A stretch of DNA of 64,000 nucleotides from positions 1-64,000 of the forward strand of contig DATIJN010000113.1 in NCBI GenBank assembly GCA_035478615.1, given 5' to 3'. The translations under genes were made by a program, and so were the position numbers. Shown here piece after piece: positions 53,002 to 62,027 of the stretch. The notes beneath the pieces are model-generated. The model was not told the DNA's origin, did no database searches, and saw only the letters and a program-made list of their open reading frames with translations. The DNA is from JACPFN01 sp035478615. Lineage in GTDB: Bacteria > Babelota > Babeliae > Babelales > Chromulinivoraceae. Position 1 is the stretch's first letter; every line of letters begins with the position of its first letter.

Positions 53002-54456
53002 TTAAGCAATCATTTTAGTGACTATTGTTGGATAACATTGATAATCAATCAATTCTAAATCATCAAATGTAAAATCAGTCAATTGTTTTATGTTACGTTT
53101 TTTTATGACAAGTTTTGGAAAAGGATGAGGATCTCGTAACAATTGTCTTATGCATGATGAAGCGTGAGATTGATAAATATGTGTATCACCCAACACAATA
53201 GATAGTAAATGCGGGTTAAATTTTAATCCTTTATAATCAATATCATTATTAATTACTTCACAAATCATAAAAACCAATAGACTGTATGATGTGATATTAA
53301 AAGGTAAGCCTAAAAACAAATCAGCGGATCGCTGCGTCATCATACATGACAATAAATAACATGTGTTATCTTTATCCATTGTAACATAAAATTGAATATG
53401 GTATCCGTGACACGGATATAAACATCCTTGATTAGATGTACTAGGATCAAAAGTCGTCATCACGATCCGCCTACTGAATGGATCATGTTTTAATAAATTT
53501 AAAACGTAATCAATTTGATCAAATCCTTTACCAGTATAATCATCACAGCCATGATATGGATAACCAAAATGCCTTAGATTAAATGAATAGATTGGTCCCA
53601 TATCACCTTCGTCATAATGATGTAAGCCAACCGAATCTAAAAATTCACGCGATGTGTTGGCTTTCCAAATAGTCACTCCTTTTTCTTCCAAGTGTTTCGT
53701 ATTTGTATCACCACGAAGAAAAAATAAAAGCTCTTCAAATACGCCACGGAAAAATACTTTTTTAGTCGTTAAAAGAGGAAATGATTTTGATAAATCAAAA
53801 GTCAACGTTTTACCAAATAAAGACCAAGTTTTAGCATTACGTGTTTGTCTAAAGTGACCCTCTTGTAATACGTTATGTAACAATGTTAAATACTGGTGTT
53901 CTTCCGTTTTTTGCCAAAAATTTGGAAATTTGTTTAGATAACATTTCATGAATGTGACATTCACACTTTTCAAATTCAAATCATCATGCAATTCAAAAGA
54001 TTGCTTTGTATAAGTTTGATAATCATAAAAACTAATATCAATATGGTTATCACATTCATAATCATTTTCAATGATTGTTAAAAACAGTTGGTTGATAAAA
54101 AAGTAATCAACACACTGTTCATAAATGTGCTTACCACCGCATACAAACACATGATCAATGGGTAATTGCGCCATTAACTCTTCTGCCTGATAGATGTCTT
54201 TCACGACGTATCCATGTGGTACATCATCAGCGGTAAGCGTAGATGATATCACAATAGGGATGCGATTTTTAATCACGTCCTTACAGTACAACCATGTGTT
54301 TTTACCCATCAACAATGCGTTTTTGTTATAAATGCCATAGCTACGCGTTGTCACATCATGAAAGAATTGTGAATCTTTTTTAATGTGCCACGGCATGGAA
54401 CCATTTTTACTAATACCACCTTTTTGATCTACTGCTACGATTAATGATAAATACAT
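53002..54456 (-). CDS. Bifunctional dihydrofolate reductase-thymidylate synthase
   Basis: A 484-residue fusion, as in protists and plants. DHFR residues 1-175: LIVAVDQKGGISKNGSMPWH, LMGKNTW and IVISSTL and FVCGGKHIYEQ. Thymidylate synthase residues 190-484: LLTTKKVFFRGVFEELLFFL, GPIYSFNLRHFG, SRRIVMTTFDPST, catalytic Cys in CLYPCHGYHIQFYV, QRSADLFLGLPFNI and HIYQSH. Makes dTMP from dUMP and regenerates tetrahydrofolate. YPCH in place of the usual PPCH and QRSAD for QRSGD are departures beside the active site. Lies downstream of a hairpin and a small membrane protein gene. Confidence 0.95.
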   Translation of the reverse strand: MYLSLIVAVDQKGGISKNGSMPWHIKKDSQFFHDVTTRSYGIYNKNALLMGKNTWLYCKDVIKNRIPIVISSTLTADDVPHGYVVKDIYQAEELMAQLPIDHVFVCGGKHIYEQCVDYFFINQLFLTIIENDYECDNHIDISFYDYQTYTKQSFELHDDLNLKSVNVTFMKCYLNKFPNFWQKTEEHQYLTLLHNVLQEGHFRQTRNAKTWSLFGKTLTFDLSKSFPLLTTKKVFFRGVFEELLFFLRGDTNTKHLEEKGVTIWKANTSREFLDSVGLHHYDEGDMGPIYSFNLRHFGYPYHGCDDYTGKGFDQIDYVLNLLKHDPFSRRIVMTTFDPSTSNQGCLYPCHGYHIQFYVTMDKDNTCYLLSCMMTQRSADLFLGLPFNITSYSLLVFMICEVINNDIDYKGLKFNPHLLSIVLGDTHIYQSHASSCIRQLLRDPHPFPKLVIKKRNIKQLTDFTFDDLELIDYQCYPTIVTKMIA

Positions 54457-54476
54457 TTTATGTATAAAATGTATTT
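54449..54476 (-). terminator. Hairpin between the 54477 and DHFR-TS genes
   Basis: 12-base arms AAATACATTTTA and reverse complement, loop TGTA. The left arm contains the DHFR-TS start codon (54456-54454), and the right arm ends next to the stop of 54477-54953. Confidence 0.68.
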
Positions 54477-54953
54477 TTAATCATCATTAATTATATTCTG
54501 AAACTGATGATCACACATTATACTTATAACAATAACATATCCAACTAACAACGTAGCTAAAAATACAGATATCAATATAATACCTACAATTGACATTGGT
54601 GGTCCTAATGGTGCTAATGTTAATGTATTAAAAATATCACGATCATCATAAAAACAAGTCACATTGTCTGTTGTACAATATCGATATTGTACATTTTTAT
54701 CATAATTTGTATCGTTTACGACCAAAGTCACGTGAATAAAATATTTATTACATGGTGTATATCTAGTTATTTTACCACTCTGATAACTACACGTTGATTC
54801 GACTGTATAACATCCATTATTGTAACAAAGTGATTCATGATGATGTGTAAATTCTGGCAAATAGCCATATCGGATTAAAATACCCAATCCGACACTTGTT
54901 GATAATATTAATATAACACAAATTAATGTTGATATGATGATTGCTTTCGTCAT
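54477..54953 (-). CDS. Membrane protein with two transmembrane helices
   Basis: A 158-residue protein starting MTKAIIISTLICVILILSTS. An N-terminal hydrophobic segment, an external-looking middle with six Cys (LCYNNGCYTVESTCSYQSGK, RYCTTDNVTCFYDD) and a second hydrophobic segment near the C-terminus (MSIVGIILISVFLATLLVGY). Cys pairs suggest disulfides. Virion or ER membrane protein is plausible. An alternative upstream ATG at 54983 would add ten residues. Confidence 0.75.
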   Translation of the reverse strand: MTKAIIISTLICVILILSTSVGLGILIRYGYLPEFTHHHESLCYNNGCYTVESTCSYQSGKITRYTPCNKYFIHVTLVVNDTNYDKNVQYRYCTTDNVTCFYDDRDIFNTLTLAPLGPPMSIVGIILISVFLATLLVGYVIVISIMCDHQFQNIINDD

Positions 54954-54984
54954 TTTGACGATAGATAAAATAAAATGAATCATT

Positions 54985-56370
54985 TTATCGTGGCTCGATG
55001 GTGTATTTTGGATTATGCACTGTATTGAGTATCGAACTATTTTTTAAAATGACCGGTTTTTGATAATCATTTTCAATGACAATTTTTTTATGCCTTTTTA
55101 CATCTTCAATCATCGGTGGACGATAATAATCAATGACATTTAATTTAATTGTTTTCCGCGGGCCGGTTGGTGCATGATATACATTGATACCAATGTAATA
55201 CAATATTGCTAATAACAAGACATGGTTGATGTGGTAATTTGAAAAATAACCAAAAAATAGAAAATAAAATGACATCCATGCGTGTTTACTTATTAATGTT
55301 ATAAAAAAACATTGATATATTTTATCAGCGTTGCTGATATTTTTAAAAGTTAATAAAAATCCAACATGATAAGCGATTAAATAGTTATCAAAATTGTAAA
55401 AATACAACAAATGTAAATTTTCTTTAAACCACATAATAACAATTTTGAATAGCCATGTTGATACATAATGAACTAATTCACTTATGTTACATAACACGGC
55501 ACCCATGATAAAACTATCATATAGATAAGAAACACCTGTTGCACAGCAACAGATGATGATGTGTTGTAATGTTTTTTTTTTAGATAATAAAACCGCTGCA
55601 CAAAACATAATAACATACGGATATGATGATAATAATGTACATAATGTCACTATGGTAAAAATTTTCATCACATGCCATTTTAATTTAGCCATCATTTGAT
55701 GTATCATTTGATGTAAATGTTCTTTTTCATAGAGTTGCATCACGATATTGATAATGTATGGATTTAAAAACACATGATATTGGCGCGATTTAATCACTTG
55801 TTTAAATTTATCTTTTACACGATCAATGTTTGGATACGGATCTTTATAATAAAACGGATTGATTATTTTTTTAATTATTATATTATCATCACTGATTGAT
55901 TTAATGACAATAAAGGTAATAAAATTTTTAAATAATTGATGGACATGATCGTAATCAATATGATCATATACATGTGCAATTTCAATAGGATTAAACGCGG
56001 GATAAAAATTCAATGTTTTTAAGCATAGATTATTCATGGTCAATGCAATAAAATGATAAAATAAAAAATTGTAAAACAAATTCAATTTAAATTTGATCCA
56101 TTGGATCATTGGGGATTTTAATATCACAATCAACAGTGGTGGTAATATTGTCACATTTGTGACATAATATAACAAATAGATGTATTTATTGTTGTACAAC
56201 AATAAATACATCAAGATGTTAAAACATGATAATAAAACGTAATAAATATAACGATCAATATAAGATGTTTGTTCGTAAAAATGAACTATATAGTTTTTAC
56301 AATATATACGACTAAATGTATTATAGACCAACATTAAATTATCAATCAATATATAATAACATAAATTCAT
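54985..56370 (-). CDS. Multi-pass membrane protein
   Basis: A 461-residue protein with many hydrophobic segments, for example YIYYVLLSCFNILMYLLLYN, FLFYHFIALTMNNLCL, IFTIVTLCTLLSSYPYVIMF and VGFLLTFKNISNAD, giving perhaps eight transmembrane helices. The C-terminal 60 residues are hydrophilic and basic. No family recognised. It is tandem with 54477-54953 and could be a channel, transporter or factory membrane protein; no substrate can be named. Confidence 0.78.
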   Translation of the reverse strand: MNLCYYILIDNLMLVYNTFSRIYCKNYIVHFYEQTSYIDRYIYYVLLSCFNILMYLLLYNNKYIYLLYYVTNVTILPPLLIVILKSPMIQWIKFKLNLFYNFLFYHFIALTMNNLCLKTLNFYPAFNPIEIAHVYDHIDYDHVHQLFKNFITFIVIKSISDDNIIIKKIINPFYYKDPYPNIDRVKDKFKQVIKSRQYHVFLNPYIINIVMQLYEKEHLHQMIHQMMAKLKWHVMKIFTIVTLCTLLSSYPYVIMFCAAVLLSKKKTLQHIIICCCATGVSYLYDSFIMGAVLCNISELVHYVSTWLFKIVIMWFKENLHLLYFYNFDNYLIAYHVGFLLTFKNISNADKIYQCFFITLISKHAWMSFYFLFFGYFSNYHINHVLLLAILYYIGINVYHAPTGPRKTIKLNVIDYYRPPMIEDVKRHKKIVIENDYQKPVILKNSSILNTVHNPKYTIEPR

Positions 56371-56379
56371 TTATTTATG

Positions 56380-57288
56380 TTATGAATTTCTATTTTTATA
56401 AATACAATCATACACTGTATATAATTTAGATTGTATGTTACAATGGTTAATACATGGTTGTGATGCATCAAGAACATAAAGGTTTCCCATTTTGAAATTT
56501 TTCTTTTGTACTGGTATGATATTCATGTCTTTCGGATTGATATAATTTAAAATTGATTTATGTATATGGTTGATTTTAAAAACACATCCAAATGGAAGTA
56601 ATATTTCTTTTTCAAATGGATAAGAATGGATCCGACTTGATAACCACAATACATGACTACCCGCCGGTATATGAATCTTAAACAAACAACACGTTGATGA
56701 TAAAGTCGTAAAAACAACAAAATTAAAATACATATTGACAGTAGTCGAATTAAATGGATATTGTTTAATTAATGATGGTAGCGATTTGATTTGATGCAAC
56801 GCATCATATTTAATTGATATTTTAAAAACATCAAATCCTTTCCCTGTTACAACTGGACCTTTTAATATAATACGTTGTAATGTATTAACATAGGTTTTAA
56901 TGAAACGTGTGGATACTCTTTTTTGTTGATCATCATTCAATTGACTGAATTCTTCAGGATTTAAGAAAAATGGAGTATATTTAATATATTGTACAGGTAT
57001 GTTGTGATTAGGATTAGTACTGGTATTATGCCACATATCAAAAAACACTTGACACCATGTCACAGCATCGTCTTGTATTTTCTTGTTAATCAAATACATA
57101 TTGATACTTTTACTACCTACAGTGTATCTAAATAAACAATATTGATGAAATAAGGATAATGTATTAATATACTTATCACATTTTTGAATAAAATGTTGTA
57201 AATGAATTGGTATTTTACAATACTGGGTATTCATGGTGGGACCGAAATGACATTTTCTTTTTTTTAACCCACGGCGGCGTTTTATCAT
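56380..57288 (-). CDS. ADP-ribosyltransferase-like protein
   Basis: A 302-residue protein with a basic N-terminus (MIKRRRGLKKRKCHFG). The C-terminal half follows the R-S-E mono-ADP-ribosyltransferase pattern: strand IILKGPVVTGKGFDVFKIS, where the usual YRG arginine position reads FKI; NFVVFTTLSSTCCLFKIHIP at the STS strand; then PAGSHVLWLSSRI and YPFEKEILLPFGCVFKI with an ExE motif typical of the arginine-modifying class. The Arg to Lys change makes activity uncertain. Catalytic role would be transfer of ADP-ribose from NAD to a host protein. I regard the fold as probable, the activity as open. Confidence 0.7.
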   Translation of the reverse strand: MIKRRRGLKKRKCHFGPTMNTQYCKIPIHLQHFIQKCDKYINTLSLFHQYCLFRYTVGSKSINMYLINKKIQDDAVTWCQVFFDMWHNTSTNPNHNIPVQYIKYTPFFLNPEEFSQLNDDQQKRVSTRFIKTYVNTLQRIILKGPVVTGKGFDVFKISIKYDALHQIKSLPSLIKQYPFNSTTVNMYFNFVVFTTLSSTCCLFKIHIPAGSHVLWLSSRIHSYPFEKEILLPFGCVFKINHIHKSILNYINPKDMNIIPVQKKNFKMGNLYVLDASQPCINHCNIQSKLYTVYDCIYKNRNS

Positions 57289-57301
57289 TTATATAATAAA
57301 T

Positions 57302-57309
57302 AAAATTGA
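57302..57309 (+). promoter_or_regulatory. Early-promoter-like AAAATTGA box
   Basis: Exact octamer on the plus strand, 33 bases before the ATG at 57342. It is also placed at the divergent start region of 56380-57288. Confidence 0.55.
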
Positions 57310-57341
57310 TTGTATTTTTCTAAATTAAATGTAAAATATAA

Positions 57342-57884
57342 ATGTTAAACGTATCCAACCACAAGGAACCACAAGGACGTCATAAAGAAGTTCCATTAAC
57401 TTGTACACTTTTTACAGATAATGATGGAAAATATCCAGTAATTATGATTGATGAACATATAAGTGAATTAATTACTGAAATTTGGATAGCGGGTATACGT
57501 ACAACAAGTTGTTGTGAAAGTGATGTTGAACACAACGACGATATTCATATCCAATTTATTTCGCGCGATTATATAAAATTCATGACTATCATTGCAGATT
57601 ATGATGATGCAAGAGATGAAAACGATACTTTTTTGTATCATAAAATTGATAACGATATTGGATTTACAACACGATTTAATTTAATTGATGATAATATGCC
57701 GGTTATGGATTTTTGGGATGATTTTAAAGATCAAAAGTTTAAACATTATTGCAACATGGAAATTAATTGCAATTTATATTTTAATAAAATTTATTATGAG
57801 CAAGTGTTACAAAAGATGATAAAATATAATAAAACAAAAAAAGAAAAAGAACTTTATGAATATTTAACATTTGACCATTTTTAA
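57342..57884 (+). CDS. Conserved hypothetical protein
   Basis: A 180-residue acidic protein. Segment ITEIWIAGIRTTSCCESDVE resembles a motif of a widely distributed viral and bacterial unknown family in which 'GI.T..SCEG' is followed by an IxF strand (here IHIQFISRDYIKF). Function not known. The gene has an upstream AAAATTGA box and a downstream hairpin shared with the convergent 57924 gene. Confidence 0.72.
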   Translation: MLNVSNHKEPQGRHKEVPLTCTLFTDNDGKYPVIMIDEHISELITEIWIAGIRTTSCCESDVEHNDDIHIQFISRDYIKFMTIIADYDDARDENDTFLYHKIDNDIGFTTRFNLIDDNMPVMDFWDDFKDQKFKHYCNMEINCNLYFNKIYYEQVLQKMIKYNKTKKEKELYEYLTFDHF

Positions 57885-57887
57885 TAT

Positions 57888-57923
57888 ATTTATTTATCCA
57901 TTTCTTTAGTGGGATAAATAAAT
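57888..57923. terminator. Hairpin between convergent genes
   Basis: 12-base arms ATTTATTTATCC and reverse complement around 12 bases, exactly between stop codons at 57884 and 57924. Confidence 0.72.
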
Positions 57924-59324
57924 TTATATAACGTATTTTGAATGTTTTGGACAAGTGGATAATTGTTTTTTGATATCTTCAAAGTTTTCACGACATTGAT
58001 AATCTGATAATAAATAAAATAAAAGTAAACAAGTATGATGATTTGTACATGAATCAATACTAATATGTCCATTATCATGATATATAATTAATTTTTGTTG
58101 TGTTGATGTTTCTGAAAATTTGATACGTGTTATATTACCATTGCTTATTTGAATATGATAACCATTATCAACACGAACATGATCGATTAATGTATGTAAA
58201 TTAATGATATTTAAAATATATAGATTAACGTAATTATCATAATGGATGAGAAGTAAATTCTCATGATATAAATATTTTATAAAACTATGACTAAAAATAT
58301 ATGTTTTTAAATCAATCGATTGTTTTGGTATTAAATTTCTTTTGTGATACAATTTAACCAATTTAAACATATTTAACTTTAACACATGTTCAAACCATGG
58401 TAATATTTCTTGATCAGATTGTGTTTTAAATACAAATTTAATTATATTTTTACATTTATTGTTAAATAACCAGCCAACCTTAAGTTGATTCATATGAATA
58501 TAGTCATGCTGAATAGCCCATTTTACTATATCAATATAATCTAACCTGATAGCATGATGCCATGCATCCTCATCGGGAATCAGATGATGATCATGACACC
58601 ACTGTACTCCATCTACATAATTTTCTCTAATACATTCGTTAAAATGACTGTTATCTAAATTATGTGGATGTAGATCAATAAATACATTGAATAAATTTGT
58701 ATTACCATTGTATTTTATAATCATATTGATTAAAGAAGATGAAAAAAATAAATTGTGTTTATGAATCCAATACAATAAATGAACATGATTATATCGACAT
58801 ATATTAGAAACAATGGCTTCCATATTAATTAAATTATTTTCGCGTAAATAATCTAAAAAATGGTCATGTGGATAAACCGATGCATTAAAACATAAATCAT
58901 ATTTTAAATTTAATCCATCATGTTTAATTAATTTAAATAATTCTAAATGCCCATTGTACGCGCAACACGAGAATGTATAATTACAGATATCTGATTTGTT
59001 GACATTTTTAAATTCATCCATATCACCTTTAAATGCAAATAATGGATAAAGCATGTTATTATTTTGTCTATAATATGTCGGCATTAAATGTTTCTCATCA
59101 TCCAATATCAATTCAATAGTAAATTTTTCTTTACTATATTCTTTTAAAAAAGCTGTAAATTCTAAACCTTTATATTGATCACAATATATTTTTTCAAGAC
59201 GTAAAATCGGTTCACGGCATAATGAATACCATGATTTTGATGTTCTTGATAATTGTCTGACTGTTGTAATATATTTAATTTGATTAATGATTAACCTTTT
59301 AACATCTAAAATTAAGTCATCCAT
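57924..59324 (-). CDS. F-box/ankyrin-repeat-like protein
   Basis: A 466-residue protein. F-box-like start (LDVKRLIINQIKYITTVRQL, SRTSKSWYSLC). The middle holds degenerate ankyrin-type helix pairs (FSCCAYNGHLELFKLIKHDG, AWHHAIRLDYIDIVKWAIQH, INMIIKYNGNTNLFNVFIDL). Such F-box/ankyrin proteins are common in poxviruses and giant viruses and target host proteins for ubiquitination. An AAAATTGA box lies 29 bases upstream, inside the neighbouring gene's 3' end. Confidence 0.82.
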   Translation of the reverse strand: MDDLILDVKRLIINQIKYITTVRQLSRTSKSWYSLCREPILRLEKIYCDQYKGLEFTAFLKEYSKEKFTIELILDDEKHLMPTYYRQNNNMLYPLFAFKGDMDEFKNVNKSDICNYTFSCCAYNGHLELFKLIKHDGLNLKYDLCFNASVYPHDHFLDYLRENNLINMEAIVSNICRYNHVHLLYWIHKHNLFFSSSLINMIIKYNGNTNLFNVFIDLHPHNLDNSHFNECIRENYVDGVQWCHDHHLIPDEDAWHHAIRLDYIDIVKWAIQHDYIHMNQLKVGWLFNNKCKNIIKFVFKTQSDQEILPWFEHVLKLNMFKLVKLYHKRNLIPKQSIDLKTYIFSHSFIKYLYHENLLLIHYDNYVNLYILNIINLHTLIDHVRVDNGYHIQISNGNITRIKFSETSTQQKLIIYHDNGHISIDSCTNHHTCLLLFYLLSDYQCRENFEDIKKQLSTCPKHSKYVI

Positions 59325-59333
59325 TTTTTTGAA

Positions 59334-60524
59334 TTAAATCCAATTTAACATATCAATTTTTTTATCAGATAAATACATTGTTGTCAACATATCAACCGTT
59401 TGATTTATTTGGTTCACATTTAAATCATTAATAATTATGCGATTGATATCGTCTTGATAATAACAAGATGGTGCATGATTTATTAATCTAAATCGTGTAT
59501 CTTGTATAAACTGATTATAATCTATTTGTTTTATATGATAAGTATTATATAATTGTTGATTTAATTTTAAATCTGTCGCTAATGAATTCAAAAAAGAAAT
59601 ATAACTTGAAAATAATGGTGCTAAGGTTTTAATCATCTTTAAAACCTGATTTGTTTTTGGCAATTCAAACAAATAATTCCAAAATCGTTTAGCTGCTTTT
59701 AAAGGATTATAATAGTACTTACTATGGTATTTGATAATATCAGCGCGTAAACTTTTTATACGATCTTCTTGAACAATGGATAAATTTTCAACATATCCAT
59801 GTTCATCTTCTAACTGTACCAAAAACCAATTCGTCACTTCAACATAACGTAATTTTGTTTTCAAATCAGGATAGGGTACTAAGGCTACAATATCAAGTTT
59901 GACTAAACTTTTGTCTGTCAAAGCATCATATAGATACACTTTTTTATTCCCACGCAACATTTTATAACCATTCATAATATCATCATATGACCAACTGATC
60001 ATCATCAAATGATGAATTAAATAATACAATGTTAAGTAATTCGTTAAATTTATATTTGTGTTTATCAAATTAATTATTTTATGATATTCATCCAATGTAA
60101 TAAGGTGTTGTTCGTACAAATTACTAACTTGCTGTTTTACAACAAGTGAATTAAAATCCACAACCTGACCATTGATTTCTTTACCAAGATAAATATCATA
60201 TCGTCTATCATAGCCACATTGAAATTTTTTAAAATACATATCACGTTGGCGCACCAATTGATACACCAAGTGTTGCATGCGTGAGGCCAACTTTAATCTC
60301 ACTTCATTTAAATGACAACATCCCTTTACTTTTTCAAACAAATCAATATCGGATGGATATTGATGAACAGCATATTTCGAACTTCCTATAGGTGATACTT
60401 TGGTTCCTAATGTCATAAAATCGATAATGTATTTGACTTGCGTTGGGTAATGATCGTACTTGTTTTTTTTTAAAACATCTTTATTTGTATAATGTGGACA
60501 ATCATAAGATAAATGATGTATCAT
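59334..60524 (-). CDS. Nucleotidyltransferase-fold giant-virus protein
   Basis: A 396-residue protein. SPIGSSKYAVHQYPSDIDLF near residues 42-62 has the hG[GS]...[DE]h[DE] signature of polymerase-beta-type nucleotidyltransferases. A third acidic strand (QVVDFNSLVV near residue 117) may complete the site. The rest is helical and conserved-looking. In giant viruses proteins with this pattern are of unknown substrate. Its own stop precedes the 57924 gene by nine bases, same strand. Confidence 0.78.
   Translation of the reverse strand: MIHHLSYDCPHYTNKDVLKKNKYDHYPTQVKYIIDFMTLGTKVSPIGSSKYAVHQYPSDIDLFEKVKGCCHLNEVRLKLASRMQHLVYQLVRQRDMYFKKFQCGYDRRYDIYLGKEINGQVVDFNSLVVKQQVSNLYEQHLITLDEYHKIINLINTNINLTNYLTLYYLIHHLMMISWSYDDIMNGYKMLRGNKKVYLYDALTDKSLVKLDIVALVPYPDLKTKLRYVEVTNWFLVQLEDEHGYVENLSIVQEDRIKSLRADIIKYHSKYYYNPLKAAKRFWNYLFELPKTNQVLKMIKTLAPLFSSYISFLNSLATDLKLNQQLYNTYHIKQIDYNQFIQDTRFRLINHAPSCYYQDDINRIIINDLNVNQINQTVDMLTTMYLSDKKIDMLNWI
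59353..59360 (-). promoter_or_regulatory. Early-promoter-like AAAATTGA box inside a CDS
   Basis: Minus-strand exact octamer within the last codons of 59334-60524, 29 bases upstream of the start at 59324. Coding constraint (KKIDM) could also produce it. Confidence 0.4.
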
Positions 60525-60529
60525 TTATG

Positions 60530-60727
60530 TTATAAATTATAATATAATTTTTTTGCTTTAGGGTCTTTCATTGCCTGTTGATAAGTCATATGATGTTGAT
60601 TGGCGTATTGTTTTAAAAAATCAATCCATGGATTATTATTTGCGCGAGCGCGGCGCGATGGCATTAAAACACCACCACCTATCGCTTGCTGACTGTATAT
60701 ATCATCCAAAATATCATTCATATTCAT
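60530..60727 (-). CDS. Small basic conserved giant-virus protein
   Basis: A 65-residue protein. NPWIDFLKQYANQHHMTYQQ followed by AMKDPKAKKLYYN is a short HMG/YABBY-like helical segment that recurs in many giant virus proteins. It has RRARANN just before. Probably DNA-binding or a packaging factor; small size limits the call. It is five bases from the 59334 gene, same strand. Confidence 0.68.
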   Translation of the reverse strand: MNMNDILDDIYSQQAIGGGVLMPSRRARANNNPWIDFLKQYANQHHMTYQQAMKDPKAKKLYYNL

Positions 60728-60758
60728 TTTATTAACATAAATATTTTAATAATATTAA

Positions 60759-61988
60759 ATGGAAACGTATAAGCAAATCAGTGACGATGTTTTATTATCG
60801 CAACCGATACGTACAACACATGTGGCACCACGCAGTCATAAAACACAACGATCAGTACAACATCGTTATGTTGATTTAAACGAAGATGTCTTACGTGAAA
60901 TTTTATCTCATGCTGATATCCAATCCGTATTCTTATTGTGTCAAGTTAATAAGACTTTATGTCATCAACATGATGATTTATTTCGACAGATTTATCAACA
61001 TCACTATCGTCAAACGGGTATGGATGTATTTAAAACGGATATGACGTGGTTCCAGTTGCTTAAACTATGTTATCAGTTGTCTCTCTTACTAACCTTACCT
61101 TCACTCAAAAATTATAAGATGATAGTATTATATATAATGACTACATTAAATTTATCTTATTCAAACATCATAGTATTACCGCCGGAAATAGGTCAGCTGC
61201 GTGCTTTACAATACTTGAATGTAGCATACAACCAACTGAGTGCATTACCTCCACAAATAGGTAAGATGTGTGCTTTACAAAAATTGGATTTGTCAAAAAA
61301 TCAACTGAGTGCATTGCCGCCGGAAATAGGTCAGCTGAATCATTTACAATATTTGGATTTGTCTCACAACCGACTGAGTGCATTGCCGCCGGAAATGGGT
61401 CAGTTGAGTGCTTTACAAGATTTGTATTTATCATACAACCAACTGAGTGCATTGCTGCCGGAAATCGGTCAGCTGAGTCATTTAATTTACTTGAATTTGT
61501 CAAACAACCAACTAAACGCATTGCCTCCTGAAGTAGGTCATATGAGTGATTTACAAGAATTGTCTTTGTCACACAACCAACTGAGTGCATTGCCGCCGGA
61601 AATAGGTCAATTGGTGGATTTAAAATACTTGTATTTGTATGACAACAAACTGAGAGCATTGCCGCCACAAATAGGTCAATTGGGGGCTTTACAAAAATTG
61701 GATTTGTCAAACAACCAACTGAGTGAATTGCCTCCGGAAATGAGTCATCTGATTCATTTAAAATACTTGTATTTGATTAACAACCAACTTAGCACATTGC
61801 CGCCGGAAATGGGAAAGATGAGTCATTTACATTATTTGAATTTGTCAAACAACAAACTGATTGCATTGCCGCAGGAATTGGGACAGATGAGTCATTTAAA
61901 TTATTTAAATTTGATGGATAATAAATTATCATCAGCATTTACAAACAAGTTAATACGACAATTACCAAATACTTCGATTTATAGATAA
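60759..61988 (+). CDS. F-box/LRR protein, largest copy
   Basis: A 409-residue member. N-terminus METYKQISDDVLLSQPIRTT, then HVAPRSHKTQRS, corresponding to the module of the 24421 copy with the NPDSGR part missing. F-box VDLNEDVLREILSHADIQSV, MTWFQLLKLCYQLSLL, eleven LRRs and cap LIRQLPNTSIYR. Two plus-strand frames and several antisense frames nearby are shadows of the repeat. Confidence 0.9.
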   Translation: METYKQISDDVLLSQPIRTTHVAPRSHKTQRSVQHRYVDLNEDVLREILSHADIQSVFLLCQVNKTLCHQHDDLFRQIYQHHYRQTGMDVFKTDMTWFQLLKLCYQLSLLLTLPSLKNYKMIVLYIMTTLNLSYSNIIVLPPEIGQLRALQYLNVAYNQLSALPPQIGKMCALQKLDLSKNQLSALPPEIGQLNHLQYLDLSHNRLSALPPEMGQLSALQDLYLSYNQLSALLPEIGQLSHLIYLNLSNNQLNALPPEVGHMSDLQELSLSHNQLSALPPEIGQLVDLKYLYLYDNKLRALPPQIGQLGALQKLDLSNNQLSELPPEMSHLIHLKYLYLINNQLSTLPPEMGKMSHLHYLNLSNNKLIALPQELGQMSHLNYLNLMDNKLSSAFTNKLIRQLPNTSIYR

Positions 61989-62027
61989 CTAATAAAATGA
62001 TTCATAATTTTATTAAATACATCAAAA

